A DNA stretch of 64,000 nt from Noviherbaspirillum sp. L7-7A (GCF_019052805.1 NZ_JAHQRJ010000001.1:3038001-3102000), one strand, 5' to 3'. Positions 1-9,017 are shown, numbered from the stretch's first letter. Made by a program: numbers and translations. The notes: a model not told the origin generated them from the letters alone.

Positions 1-524
1 CCCAGCGCTTCCTTTACGCCCGGATCGTCGGTCAGGTTGATGAGGCGTTCATAGACGATCTTGGCGCGCGCCTCGGCGGCGATATTGGAGCGCAGGTCGG
101 CGGTGGGCTCGCCGATGGTGTCGATATAGGCAGCCGTCCAAGGCACGCCAGCCGAGTTCACCAGCGGCGGGCCGCCGCCGTACAGCACCTGGGTCAGGTG
201 GCTGTCATTGCCGGCGCCGGTGATGGAACGATAAATTTCCGCCTCTGACTCGACGCCTTCGGCCAGCCTGCCCTTGGCGCCCTTGTTGAGCATCGCAACG
301 ATGGTGCCGATGACTTCCAGGTGGCTCAATTCCTCGGTCGCGATATCGAACAGCATGTCCTTGCGGCCCGGATCGTCTTCGCCCAGCGCCTGGGTGAAGT
401 AGCGGCATGCGGCCGCCAGTTCGCCCTGTGGACCGCCGAACTGTTCCAGCATCAGATTGGCCAGGCCCGGATTGGACTCGCTGACCCTTACCGTGTACTG
501 CAAACGCTTGTTATGAGCAAACAT
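1..524 (-). CDS. Manganese catalase, C-terminus beyond the window
   Basis: Non-haem dimanganese catalase that breaks down hydrogen peroxide. The first 174 codons are visible; the gene runs off the left edge. The start ATG at 522-524 is preceded by GGAGG. Visible family features are the metal-ligand Glu35 in GPQGELAAACRYF, the EExxH pair (Glu65, His68) in ATEELSHLEVIG, and AEARAKIVYERL, the region that carries the next Glu ligand. These fall almost exactly where the lactobacillal Mn catalase ligands lie. The gene is divergent from the ExoVII-like gene at 910, with about 385 bases between. Assignment is firm; the C-terminal half cannot be judged. Confidence 0.9.
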   Translation of the reverse strand, partial: MFAHNKRLQYTVRVSESNPGLANLMLEQFGGPQGELAAACRYFTQALGEDDPGRKDMLFDIATEELSHLEVIGTIVAMLNKGAKGRLAEGVESEAEIYRSITGAGNDSHLTQVLYGGGPPLVNSAGVPWTAAYIDTIGEPTADLRSNIAAEARAKIVYERLINLTDDPGVKEAL

Positions 525-909
525 CGGATCCTCCAGTCGGAATTCATGAAAGGAATGACATGTCGGCAACAAAGCTCTTTTCAACTTCCCGACAAGCGAA
601 AAGCCAGCTTAGGCAGCATTGGCGGCAGGCTGTATAGGACGCCTTCTCAAGCGCGTGTAGGACAATGCTGAACACGAACAGATTTCGATGCGATTGACGA
701 ACATCAGAGCAAAAGCCACTATCTGCGGCAAGGTGCTTAATTTTGAGAAATAATTGTTATTTCTGAAAAAGTACTGCGTAGCAACAAATCCCGGCGCACC
801 GTTCATCCCTACAATTCGTTGTCGTTTCGATACGCATTGCGCAGTCAGGCTTGAAGGACGGACCGGAACACCTTCCGGTTCATGGACAGAATTTGAACAA
901 AGGACAGTC
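525..909. other. Divergent intergenic region with an operator-like palindrome
   Basis: AT-richer 385-base spacer between the Mn catalase and the ExoVII-like gene, which face away from each other. At 746-764 it holds a perfect 8-base inverted repeat, AGAAATAA-TTG-TTATTTCT, a plausible operator. It does not match the Fur consensus well (about 9 of 19). No gene is supported in this stretch. Confidence 0.4.
746..764. promoter_or_regulatory. Palindromic operator candidate
   Basis: Perfect inverted repeat with 8-base arms and a 3-base centre (AGAAATAA, TTG, TTATTTCT), AT-rich within a GC-rich genome, between two divergent genes. The arrangement suits a dimeric repressor or activator controlling the catalase or the 910 gene. 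The regulator is unknown. Confidence 0.35.
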
Positions 910-2118
910 ATGGAGCATGCAGGCGCCAGGACCCTGGATCACTGGTACGCGAATCGCGAATTACCCTTTCCGACCAACTTGCGCAGGCTGGCGGTCATCG
1001 CCCCGGACACCTCGCCCGGGCTGGCCGCGCTGCGCCAGCGTCTGAGCCTGCGTGCCACCCATCCGCTGCGCTGCGACCACTATGCCGCCGGCTTCAATCA
1101 GGCTGGCAGCGCTTCCCTGGAGCAGGCGTTCGAACAGATCCGCCTGCAGCATGGCATCGAGCCTTACGACCTGGTCCTGCTGCTCGACGGCAGCGCCGAC
1201 GCATTGGGCATTGCCGAGTCCAATGGCGTCATTCCCGGCCAGGTCAGCCGCACGCCGGCGCCGGTCTGGACCGCCATCGGCGAGGACGATGCCAATACCG
1301 AACTGGGCGATGTGGCTAACCGCGTGTTTTCCAGCGTGTCGGCGCTGATCGAGGCGCTGCCGCTGGCGGTGACAGCACAACCGGACATCGCGCGGTCGTC
1401 AACGGCTGCCAACGACAACGCTACCGCCAGGCAGCCGGCGGCCGAGGCCAACACGCCAAACGTGATGCACCTGCCAGTGCTTGCCAACACTGGCCCGGCC
1501 ATGCCGGCGACAGCCACAGGCACCCATCCGCTGGTCCTGTGCGCGGCCGGCGCGGTGATCCTGGCCAGCTTCACCGCCATTGCGGCCATGCTGGGATGGT
1601 TGCCGAATCAAAAACAGGTTGCGGTCGCCACACCGACGCACGCCGTTGCCGTCACCGCGCCAACGCCGGCGGCCACGCCGGTCGCGCTGCCGGCATCGCC
1701 AGGTCCGGCACCGGGCACGGCGCCAGCGCCGGCGCTCGCCGTGCCTTCAGAGCCGGCGCCCGAACCGGCTGCAGCGCCGGCCAGTCCGCAAACCCGTGGC
1801 AATGACGAGCCGGACGGCGCGCCGCTGGGCGCGGTGGCAGCGCTCGGCGCGGCCGGGCTGGCCGCAGCGCCTCGCAAAGTGGAAAGTTCTCCCGCAACAA
1901 AACCCAGGCGGCCGGCGCGGCGCACGACGCGTCCGGCGCCGGCACAGGAAGCGCCGCGCCAGGTCGGCAGCAATGAGGTGCCGGTCGTGGAATTCGTCGG
2001 TACCAAGACCCGTGAACAGGTGATTGCCGAAATGATGCAGGCCCGGCGCGCCGCCGCCCGGCAGGCAGCCCGTGGCGGCCCGATGACCGTCCCGGACAGC
2101 CGCATATTGCCCAATTGA
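910..2118 (+). CDS. Degenerate ExoVII large-subunit-like domain fused to a membrane anchor and Pro/Ala-rich tail
   Basis: A 402-residue protein of unknown function. ATG at 910 was chosen over an in-frame upstream ATG (754) because AAAGGA lies just before it. Residues about 20-150 resemble the catalytic region of the divergent exodeoxyribonuclease VII large subunits: LAVIAPDTSPGLAALRQRL, then YDLVLLLDGSADALG where ExoVII has a glycine-rich RGGG motif, then VWTAIGEDDANTELGDVANR where ExoVII has IGHERD. Both signature motifs are altered, so nuclease activity is unlikely. A hydrophobic helix spans about 206-232 (HPLVLCAAGAVILASF onward). The rest, about 233-402, is rich in Pro and Ala with basic patches. 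ExoVII kinship is my inference from motif order; the membrane topology is clear. Confidence 0.6.
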   Translation: MEHAGARTLDHWYANRELPFPTNLRRLAVIAPDTSPGLAALRQRLSLRATHPLRCDHYAAGFNQAGSASLEQAFEQIRLQHGIEPYDLVLLLDGSADALGIAESNGVIPGQVSRTPAPVWTAIGEDDANTELGDVANRVFSSVSALIEALPLAVTAQPDIARSSTAANDNATARQPAAEANTPNVMHLPVLANTGPAMPATATGTHPLVLCAAGAVILASFTAIAAMLGWLPNQKQVAVATPTHAVAVTAPTPAATPVALPASPGPAPGTAPAPALAVPSEPAPEPAAAPASPQTRGNDEPDGAPLGAVAALGAAGLAAAPRKVESSPATKPRRPARRTTRPAPAQEAPRQVGSNEVPVVEFVGTKTREQVIAEMMQARRAAARQAARGGPMTVPDSRILPN

Positions 2119-2289
2119 TTCCAATCAATGGTGACGCAAAGAAACCAAGAACTTTTTCTATGGAAACATGTCTCAGTTGTTCGCATGCATCGATATGCGA
2201 GCTAACGCACCGATCAGAGTGCAAACAGGAGGCAGAATTCCGGTTTTTTCGGCGCTTGCGCCTCTTACCCCTATCTTAAAGAAGACAGC

Positions 2290-3243
2290 ATGATTCCTGC
2301 AGACGAGATCCATAAAGCGAAAATTCTCGTAGTGGACGACTGCGAGGATAACCTCTTCATGCAGATCGAAATCCTCAAGATGGCCGGCTACAGCCAGATT
2401 TCCTCGTGCAAGAATTCAAGCGAAGTGCTGGCGTTGCACGTGGCCCATGCCTATGACCTGATCCTGCTGGACATGCACATGCCAGGCATGAACGGGCTGG
2501 AAGTCATGGCCAGGCTGCGGGAAGTGGAGAAGGACTCCTACCTGCCGGTACTGGCAATCACCGGCGACCGTGGCTTCAAGATCGCTGCGCTGGAAGCCGG
2601 CGCCCGCGATTTCCTGACCAAGCCGTATGACATGACCGAATTCCAGATGCGGGTGCGCAATATGCTCGAAGTGCGCCTGCTCTACAAGACCGTGGCGGAA
2701 CAGGGCCGCATGCAAAAGGAAATGGCGCTGCATGATGCGCTGACCGCCCTGCCCAACCGGCGCCTGCTGGTGGACCGTATCGAAAAGGCGATGCAGCATG
2801 CCAGCCGCGGCCACAACATGATGGCGGCGATGTACATGGACCTCGACGGCTTCAAGGCCGTCAATGACACCCACGGCCACCAGACCGGCGACGAATTGCT
2901 GAAAATGGTGGCCGACCGCCTGCTGCGCGCGACCCGCAAGGAAGACACGGTGGCGCGCCTGGGCGGCGATGAATTCGTGGTGGTGCTGTCCGATATCGCC
3001 CATGTCGACGACGTGGTGCGCCCGGCGTCCAAGGTGCTGCGCTTCCTGTCCACGCCGTTCGAGATCGGCGAACTGACCGTCAAGGTCAGCGCCAGCATCG
3101 GCATCGCCTTCTACCCGGGCGACGGCAACGACGTCGAGGAATTGCTGGCGCGCGCCGACAAGGCGCTGTATGACGCCAAGCGGGCCGGCAAGAACCGGTA
3201 TCACTTCAGCGATCTGCCCATGTTGCTGGGCGCGGTGATGTAA
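2290..3243 (+). CDS. Response regulator with diguanylate cyclase output (REC-GGDEF)
   Basis: Makes c-di-GMP under control of a phosphorylated receiver. Residues about 10-130 are a receiver domain with acidic pair Asp16/Asp17, phospho-acceptor Asp61 (LILLDMHMPGMNG) and the conserved Lys in LTKPYD. A short linker leads to a GGDEF domain with the intact motif GGDEF at 225-229 and an RxxD inhibitory site (RKED, 216-219) five residues before it, so activity and product feedback are both expected. Length (317 aa) is typical of WspR/PleD-like single-receiver cyclases. No cognate kinase is adjacent; it is monocistronic. Confidence 0.92.
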   Translation: MIPADEIHKAKILVVDDCEDNLFMQIEILKMAGYSQISSCKNSSEVLALHVAHAYDLILLDMHMPGMNGLEVMARLREVEKDSYLPVLAITGDRGFKIAALEAGARDFLTKPYDMTEFQMRVRNMLEVRLLYKTVAEQGRMQKEMALHDALTALPNRRLLVDRIEKAMQHASRGHNMMAAMYMDLDGFKAVNDTHGHQTGDELLKMVADRLLRATRKEDTVARLGGDEFVVVLSDIAHVDDVVRPASKVLRFLSTPFEIGELTVKVSASIGIAFYPGDGNDVEELLARADKALYDAKRAGKNRYHFSDLPMLLGAVM

Positions 3244-3441
3244 GCGCTGCCCGGTTGCAGGTATATGCCTCCAAACTGATTCGAAGCTGCACGATGCTTT
3301 CACGCAATGTGAAAGATAGTGGTTTTTCGCATAAAGTTGGTAGAACAAAGCCGTTAAATTTCCCAAAAGAAATATTGTGTCATACAATGCGTTATCGGCC
3401 GCAACCAAACGTTGCCACCTGCTTCAACGGAGTTTCACGCC

Positions 3442-3750
3442 ATGCATCGCCCCCTGCTGTTTCTCGCCCTGCTGCTGCCGGCACTGTGCGGCCACGCCAG
3501 TTGCCGGGTTGCGCCATCGGCCAGCGATACCATCTCGCTGGTGGTGGGCGAAGGCGGCTGCCTTGGCAGCGCCGCGCAGCGGCAGGTTTTTGCGGAGGAA
3601 TTGAAGTCGGCCGTGCAGGCGATGGAAGGCGGACGCCGGCCGGGCCTGCAACGCAAGTCCACGGCCGACCAGCTGAACGGTTTTGGGGACCTGCGGCGCC
3701 AGGCGGAGCATCTCAGTCCGCCGGCGCCGGTGTACTACGGTCAGCGCTGA
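3442..3750 (+). CDS. Small exported protein, function unknown
   Basis: 102-residue protein from ATG 3442; an ACGGAGT stretch lies about 15 bases upstream. The N-terminus is a clear signal peptide (MHRPLLFLALLLPALCGHA) with likely cleavage before SCRVAPSA. Two more cysteines follow, at VAPSAS and EGGCLGS distance, which could pair in the periplasm. The remainder is hydrophilic and ends in APVYYGQR. No family recognised. It converges with pagP across a 24-base gap. Confidence 0.55.
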   Translation: MHRPLLFLALLLPALCGHASCRVAPSASDTISLVVGEGGCLGSAAQRQVFAEELKSAVQAMEGGRRPGLQRKSTADQLNGFGDLRRQAEHLSPPAPVYYGQR

Positions 3751-3774
3751 AGCGTCGCGCACCGAGCGCGCCGC

Positions 3775-4350
3775 TCACAGGGCGATGCTGAAGAACAGCA
3801 GCAGCACATCGCCATTGCCCTTGTGCTGCGATAGCCGCGGCACATAGGACGCGCGCAGCTTGATGTCGCGGCTGCCCAGGGACATGATGGGCAGCACCAT
3901 CGGAAACGGAATGCCGTGGAAGTAGTCGGCACGGCTCATCAGCATGGCGGTGAACCCCCCACCCACTTCCAGGCCCGGGCCCAGCGGCTGTATCCATTCA
4001 TGGCCGTAGCCCGCCATCAGCTGCGGCTTGCGGTGTGAATCCGACAGGCCAAGCGCGTACACCATCTCGTCGTTGCCCCTGTCATTGCGCACGCGCCGCC
4101 CGATGCCTATGCCCCAGGCCTGTTCATTGAGTTCGGCCAGGCGTTCCCGCGTATAGGTATTGCGGCCATGATGGGCATAGCCGGACAGGTAAAGATCGGT
4201 TGCGCCCTGGTCCGCGATCGTTTCGAGCCTGTCGCCAGCCTCGCGCCACCAGTCGGGCGCGGCATGCGCATGTGGCGCAAGCAGAATGGCGCCGGCCAGC
4301 ATGGCGGCGCGCGGGAACCGTGGGCGCCATGCCTTCCATTGCATGCGCAT
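3775..4350 (-). CDS. pagP: Lipid A palmitoyltransferase PagP
   Basis: Outer-membrane beta-barrel acyltransferase that moves palmitate from phospholipid to lipid A. Family landmarks are in order: LSGYAHHGRNTYTRE (catalytic His), WGIGIGRRVRN, ALGLSDSHRKPQ (Asp-Ser pair), AGYGHEW, GGGFTAM, PFPMVLPIMSLGS and a terminal aromatic/aliphatic strand LLLFFSIAL. From ATG 4350 it has 191 residues, close to the E. coli enzyme, with a normal signal peptide (WRPRFPRAAMLAGAILLAP). GGAG precedes that codon. An in-frame ATG at 4467 also has GGAG upstream but would add 39 residues ahead of the signal peptide, so I prefer the shorter form. Confidence 0.85.
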   Translation of the reverse strand: MRMQWKAWRPRFPRAAMLAGAILLAPHAHAAPDWWREAGDRLETIADQGATDLYLSGYAHHGRNTYTRERLAELNEQAWGIGIGRRVRNDRGNDEMVYALGLSDSHRKPQLMAGYGHEWIQPLGPGLEVGGGFTAMLMSRADYFHGIPFPMVLPIMSLGSRDIKLRASYVPRLSQHKGNGDVLLLFFSIAL

Positions 4351-4529
4351 CGTCGCTCCAGTCATCGATTGCGCCAAAGCATGCCACTCCGATGCACCGG
4401 CGTGAAGCGCCTGCCGCAGCGATACGCGCCTTCGTTGTCTGCTGTCAAAGCGTTGCCAGAACTTCATCTGTCCACTCCACTCTATTTGATGATCGGACGA
4501 TGAGTAGCATTTCTAACGGGAAAAGTTCT

Positions 4530-5384
4530 ATGAGCACAATCGAAGTCGGCCAAGGCACGGAAAACCAGGCAGTGAAACTGTTTTACCAGGATATCGGCCA
4601 TGGCCAGCCAGTGGTGTTGATCCATGGCTGGCCGGTCAGCCATGCCATGTGGGAACACCAGATGCTGGAGTTGCCGGCGCACGGCCTGCGCGTGATCGCC
4701 TATGACCGGCGCGGCTTCGGCAACTCGTCCAAGCCGTGGGAAGGCTATGACTACGACACCTTCGCCGACGACCTGAAGGCCCTGCTGGACCAGCTCGACC
4801 TGCAGGACGTGGTGCTGGTGGGCTTTTCGATGGGCGGCGGCGAAGTGGCGCGCTACATGGCGCGCCATGGCGGCGCAAGGGTGAAGAAGGTTGCCTTCAT
4901 CAGCGCTGTCACGCCCTTCATGCGCAAGACCGCGGACAACCCGGACGGCGTCGATGACAGCGTGTTCCAGCAAATGATAGCCGGGCTGAAGAAGGACAGG
5001 CCGGACTTCCTGACCACCTTCGGCAAGCATTTCTTCAATGTCGGCATGCTGCGCCATCCGGTCAGCGACGCCACCCTGGAATGGACCCGCAGCCTGGCGC
5101 TGCCGGCCTCGCCCAAGGCCACGATCGACTGCGTGCGCGCCTTTTCCGGCACCGACTTCCGGGAAGACCTGAAGTCGATCGCGGTGCCGGTGCTGATCGT
5201 GCACGGCGACGCCGACCAGACGGTGCCGATCAAGGCCAGCGGCGCGCTGACCGCGAAAGCCCTGCCCGGCGCGCAGTACAAGGCGTATGACGGCGCGCCG
5301 CATGGCCTGTACATCACCCACAAGGATGACCTCAACCGCGACCTGGTGTCCTTCATCAAGGGCGATGCCAAACCCCGACCATGA
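4530..5384 (+). CDS. Alpha/beta hydrolase, non-haem chloroperoxidase type
   Basis: Cytoplasmic serine hydrolase of the cofactor-free haloperoxidase/esterase family, 284 residues. The oxyanion region HGWPVSHAMW follows the first strands; the nucleophile elbow is GFSMGG (Ser100), the acid is Asp229 in HGDADQTVP and the base is His258 in GAPHG. ATG 4530 matches where relatives begin; another in-frame ATG lies at 4500. The gene is seven bases upstream of the PEBP gene and likely cotranscribed with it. The physiological substrate cannot be told from sequence. Confidence 0.88.
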   Translation: MSTIEVGQGTENQAVKLFYQDIGHGQPVVLIHGWPVSHAMWEHQMLELPAHGLRVIAYDRRGFGNSSKPWEGYDYDTFADDLKALLDQLDLQDVVLVGFSMGGGEVARYMARHGGARVKKVAFISAVTPFMRKTADNPDGVDDSVFQQMIAGLKKDRPDFLTTFGKHFFNVGMLRHPVSDATLEWTRSLALPASPKATIDCVRAFSGTDFREDLKSIAVPVLIVHGDADQTVPIKASGALTAKALPGAQYKAYDGAPHGLYITHKDDLNRDLVSFIKGDAKPRP

Positions 5385-5390
5385 CGCGCC

Positions 5391-6029
5391 ATGCTTGAAA
5401 AACTGCCTCAGGCGCTGGGCCATGCCCTGCGCAACCAGCGCGCCGGACTCGACCAGATCGCCTTCAACCTCGTCAGCGTCGGCGGCGGCACCGCGGCGAT
5501 CCAGGTGCGCAGCCTGGCCTTTGCCGACCATGCGCCGATACCGGCGCTGTACACCGCCGACGGCGCCGGCATCTCGCCGCCGGTCGAGTGGACCGGGGTG
5601 CCGCCGGGCACCGCCTCGGTACTCCTGATCGTCGAGGATGCCGACGCGCCGACGCCGCATCCGCTGGTGCATGCCATCGTGGTCGACCTGCCGCCGCAGG
5701 ATGGCGCGCTGCCCGAGGATGCATTGAAGAGCAGCCACAGCGAAGGCCTGGGCTATCACACCGGCCGCAATTCCTATCTGCAGGCCTCGTGGCTGCCGCC
5801 CGACCCGCCGCCGGGACATGGCGTGCACCGCTATGCCTTCCAGGTATTCGCGCTGGAACAGGCGCCCGACTTCGGCGGCACGCCCGGCCGCGAGGCGGTG
5901 CTGGAGGCGCTGCGCAGCCACGGCATCGCCAGCGGCTGCCTGATCGGCACCTATCTGCGGCCGGACGGTACGATCCCGGTCGAGGAAGCGGCGCCGGCGG
6001 CGGTCAACATCGACCAGCCGCTGGCCTGA
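5391..6029 (+). CDS. YbhB/YbcL family (phosphatidylethanolamine-binding-like) protein
   Basis: 212-residue member of the bacterial Raf-kinase-inhibitor/PEBP family. Diagnostic elements are GAGISPPVEWTGVPPGTAS, VLLIVEDADAPTPHPLVHAI (the DxDxP and HxxxH-type pocket) and HRYAFQVFALE. The function of bacterial members is poorly known; anion or lipid head-group binding is assumed. There is no signal peptide, so it is cytoplasmic. An N-terminal extension of about 40 residues (LPQALGHALRNQRAGLDQI) precedes the core, which many Burkholderiales members share. It follows the hydrolase gene with a 6-base gap. Confidence 0.85.
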   Translation: MLEKLPQALGHALRNQRAGLDQIAFNLVSVGGGTAAIQVRSLAFADHAPIPALYTADGAGISPPVEWTGVPPGTASVLLIVEDADAPTPHPLVHAIVVDLPPQDGALPEDALKSSHSEGLGYHTGRNSYLQASWLPPDPPPGHGVHRYAFQVFALEQAPDFGGTPGREAVLEALRSHGIASGCLIGTYLRPDGTIPVEEAAPAAVNIDQPLA

Positions 6030-6041
6030 TGCCTGGCCGGC

Positions 6042-6698
6042 TCAGCCGCCGGCGGCGATCTGCCGCAGCGCCTGTGCAAACACCTGCGCCGGCTGGCCGC
6101 CGGAAATCAGGTGGCGGTCGTTGATGATCACCGCCGGCACCGAGTGAATGCCCGCATCCAGGTACATGCGCTCGCGCTCGCGCACCTCGGCGGCATACGC
6201 GTCCGAGCCGAGGATGGCCGCGGCGCGGTCGCGGTCCAGGCCCACCGACTCCACCGCCGCCAGCAGCACCGCATGGTCGCCCGGGCTTTCGCCGCGCGTG
6301 AAATAGGCCTCGAACAGCGCATGCTTGAGCTCTCGCTGCCTGCCCTGCCCTTCCTCCTCCTCGGCCCAGTGCAGCAGGCGATGCGCATCGAAGGTGTTGT
6401 AGATGCGGCTGCGCTTGCCTTCGCCGAAGATAAAGCCGACCTCCTCGCCGCGGCGCCGGATCTGCTCGCGGTTGGCCGCCATCTGCTCCTTCGATGCGCC
6501 GTATTTCTGCGCGATGTGCTCATCGATATCCTGGCCTTCGGCCGGCATCTGCGGATTGAGTTCGAAGGGCTGGAAGTGCAGGTCGGCGCTGATCTCGCCC
6601 TGCACCTCGGCCAGCGCCTGCTCCAGCGCATTGAGCCCGATGGCGCACCACGGGCAGGAAATATCGGAAACGAAGTCGATCTTCATTGCGGCTGGCAT
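6042..6698 (-). CDS. DsbA family oxidoreductase (FrnE-like)
   Basis: Thioredoxin-fold protein of the 2-hydroxychromene-2-carboxylate isomerase/FrnE group, 218 residues. The CPWC motif (Cys15, Cys18) sits at the end of the first strand in SDISCPWCAIG, and the cis-Pro loop is GIHSVPAVIINDRHLISGGQP. There is no signal peptide, so it acts in the cytoplasm, unlike periplasmic DsbA. The start at 6698 has GAGGAA upstream; a second ATG lies at 6686. It converges with the PEBP gene. Confidence 0.88.
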   Translation of the reverse strand: MPAAMKIDFVSDISCPWCAIGLNALEQALAEVQGEISADLHFQPFELNPQMPAEGQDIDEHIAQKYGASKEQMAANREQIRRRGEEVGFIFGEGKRSRIYNTFDAHRLLHWAEEEEGQGRQRELKHALFEAYFTRGESPGDHAVLLAAVESVGLDRDRAAAILGSDAYAAEVRERERMYLDAGIHSVPAVIINDRHLISGGQPAQVFAQALRQIAAGG

Positions 6699-6843
6699 GG
6701 CATTCCTCGCAGGTTTTCGTGAAAGCTGGCATATGCATCCATGCGCGGGATATTCAAGTCGCCGGTGATTCTACGCAACGGCCTGCGCGCTTGGCGGGGA
6801 CAGAATGAACGGGTCCTTCCATCGATAGCCCTTCAGCCACTTC

Positions 6844-8577
6844 ATGAATGCTCCCACCAGTCCGGCCAAGCTGCGCCGCCGCGCCACCGACATGTTCACC
6901 CCCATCCTGCGCAAGACCTTCGGCATCGATCGCCTGCGGCCGGGTCAGCGCGATGTGATCGACAGCGTCCTGTCCGGCGCGGACACATTCGCCCTGATGC
7001 CCACCGGCGCCGGCAAGTCGCTGTGCTACCAGTTGCCGGCCCTGCAGCTGCGCGGCCTGGTGCTGGTGGTCTCGCCGCTGATCTCGCTGATGCGCGACCA
7101 GCTCGCCAAGCTCGACGAGATGGGCATACCGGCGGTGCAGGTCAACAGTTCGCTCAACCGGGAAGAGGAAGGCGCGGCGCTGGAAGCGATTGCGCAGGGC
7201 AGCTGCCGCATCGTGTTCGCCACGCCCGAGCGCCTGACCCAGCAGGAGTTCATCGCGCTGCTGCGGCGGCAGAAGATCGCGCTGTTCGTGGTCGACGAGG
7301 CGCATTGCGTGTCGCAATGGGGCCATGACTTCCGCCCCGCCTATCTCGACCTCGCCGCCGCCATCCGCGCGCTCGGCAAGCCGCCGGTGCTGGCCCTGAC
7401 CGCCACCGCCACCGAGGAAGCCATCGCCGACATCGTCAAGCAGCTCGGCCTGTCGCGGCCGCGCATCATCAACACCGGCATCTACCGCAAGAACCTGCGC
7501 TACAGCGTCACCCAGGTCACCAGCGACACCGAGAAGCTGTCGCAGCTGCTGGAGACAGCCGTGCAGCAGCCGGGCCCGGGCATCATCTATACCGCCACCG
7601 TGGCCGCGGTTGAAGCGCTGCATGCCGCGCTGGCCGAGCGCGGCGAGAGCGTCACGCTCTACCACGGCCGGCTCGGCGCAAGGGAAAGGCAGGCCAATCA
7701 GGACCAGTTCATGCAGGGCGAGAAGCGGCTGATGGTGGCCACCAATGCCTTCGGCATGGGCATCGACAAGGCGGACATCCGCTTCATCATCCATTACCAG
7801 ATGCCGGCCAACCTGGAAGCCTATTACCAGGAGTCGGGCCGCGCCGGGCGCGACGGCGAGCATGCCGAATGCATCCTGCTGTTCCAGTTCAAGGACAAGC
7901 GGGTGCAGCAGTTCTTCCTGGCGCGCGACTATCCCGACGGCGACGACGTGCAGCATGTCTATGCCGCCGCCGCCACCCTGGCCGAGCAGGGGCCAACGCC
8001 CTTTGCCGACCTGTCCGCGGCGCTGCCGTCGATGTCGGCGGCGCGGGTGCGGGTAGCGCTGAAGCTGCTGAAGGAAGCCGGCCTGCTGGCGCAGGACAAG
8101 CAGCTGCGCATCTGCGCCGGCAGGAAGGCGGCCGCGGCCGACAGTTTCGACATCCTGGCCGGCGCCTATGCCGACAAGGCCGAACGCGACCGCGAGGCGC
8201 TGGAGCAGATGGTGTCCTATGCACAGAGCGGCACCTGCCGCTGGCAACTGCTGCTGCAATATTTCGGCGAGGCAGAAGACACAGTCGAGCCCTGCAATAC
8301 CTGCGACAATTGCCAGCGTACCCGGCAGCTCGAAGCCAGCATCCCGGCCCCGGTGGAGGTGGCGCCGCCAGCGGCCGTCGCGCCGGCGCCGCTGTTTTCG
8401 GTTGGCAGCCGCGTAAGGGTGCCGCGCCACGAGGAGGGCGAGGTGATCGCCATTGCGGGTGACATGGTGACCATCGCGTTCGGCGACGGCAGTGAAAACA
8501 AGACTTTCCTGGCCAGCTACGTGCAACCCAGCGATGCCGTGCCCGGCCAGCAGACCGAACAAAGGGGAATAGCATGA
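6844..8577 (+). CDS. recQ: ATP-dependent DNA helicase RecQ, without HRDC domain
   Basis: 3'-5' superfamily 2 helicase for recombination and fork repair, 577 residues. Motif I is MPTGAGKSLCYQ (Lys58), motif II VVDEAHCVSQWGHDFRP with the RecQ aromatic loop, motif III ALTATAT, motif VI QESGRAGRDG. The RecQ zinc site is present (Cys465, Cys484, Cys487, Cys490). The usual C-terminal HRDC domain is replaced by an Ala/Pro linker and a small beta-rich stretch, GSRVRVPRHEEGEVIAIAGD, resembling an SH3/KOW fold. The stop overlaps the start of the next gene by four bases (ATGA). Confidence 0.9.
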   Translation: MNAPTSPAKLRRRATDMFTPILRKTFGIDRLRPGQRDVIDSVLSGADTFALMPTGAGKSLCYQLPALQLRGLVLVVSPLISLMRDQLAKLDEMGIPAVQVNSSLNREEEGAALEAIAQGSCRIVFATPERLTQQEFIALLRRQKIALFVVDEAHCVSQWGHDFRPAYLDLAAAIRALGKPPVLALTATATEEAIADIVKQLGLSRPRIINTGIYRKNLRYSVTQVTSDTEKLSQLLETAVQQPGPGIIYTATVAAVEALHAALAERGESVTLYHGRLGARERQANQDQFMQGEKRLMVATNAFGMGIDKADIRFIIHYQMPANLEAYYQESGRAGRDGEHAECILLFQFKDKRVQQFFLARDYPDGDDVQHVYAAAATLAEQGPTPFADLSAALPSMSAARVRVALKLLKEAGLLAQDKQLRICAGRKAAAADSFDILAGAYADKAERDREALEQMVSYAQSGTCRWQLLLQYFGEAEDTVEPCNTCDNCQRTRQLEASIPAPVEVAPPAAVAPAPLFSVGSRVRVPRHEEGEVIAIAGDMVTIAFGDGSENKTFLASYVQPSDAVPGQQTEQRGIA

Positions 8578-8813
8578 GCAAGGAGCAGTCCAGGCGCCAT
8601 GACGACGATGACACCTCGATGTGGATCGTCTACGAGGAGCCGCCCGCCTTTCCCAACCAGTACGTGGCGCGGCGCTATCGCAGCTATGTCGAGACCGGTG
8701 AATTCGTAGTGGGCGACACCTTGAACGATGTGCGCGCCAAGCTGCCGCCCGGCCTGATGCGCCTAGAGCGCAGCAGCCAGGACGACCCGATGGTGCGCGA
8801 GTCCTGGATCTGA
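8574..8813 (+). CDS. Small conserved-looking protein coupled to recQ, function unknown
   Basis: 79 residues, starting at the ATGA overlap with recQ, which implies translational coupling. The AGGGGAATAGC stretch before it serves as ribosome site. It is acidic at the N-terminus (RHDDDDTSMW) and ends RSSQDDPMVRESWI. No cysteine pair, signal peptide or membrane helix is visible. A role with RecQ is guessed only from the overlap. Confidence 0.7.
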   Translation: MSKEQSRRHDDDDTSMWIVYEEPPAFPNQYVARRYRSYVETGEFVVGDTLNDVRAKLPPGLMRLERSSQDDPMVRESWI

Positions 8814-9017
8814 GTCGGGAGCGTGCAGGTCGTGGACAGTGGCGCCGTATCGAAAGCTTTTGTGGTTGCCATTTAAATTCCGTTGAGGCGTCGTGACGGC
8901 GATTCCGGAAGCGGAAAATGCGCGGCATCTTTCGTTTGGTGGAATACCTCGAAGGGGCATTCCACTGATGGTAAATCACGGAAATCGAGCGATAAGACCG
9001 CCCCAGTTTGCGAAAGC

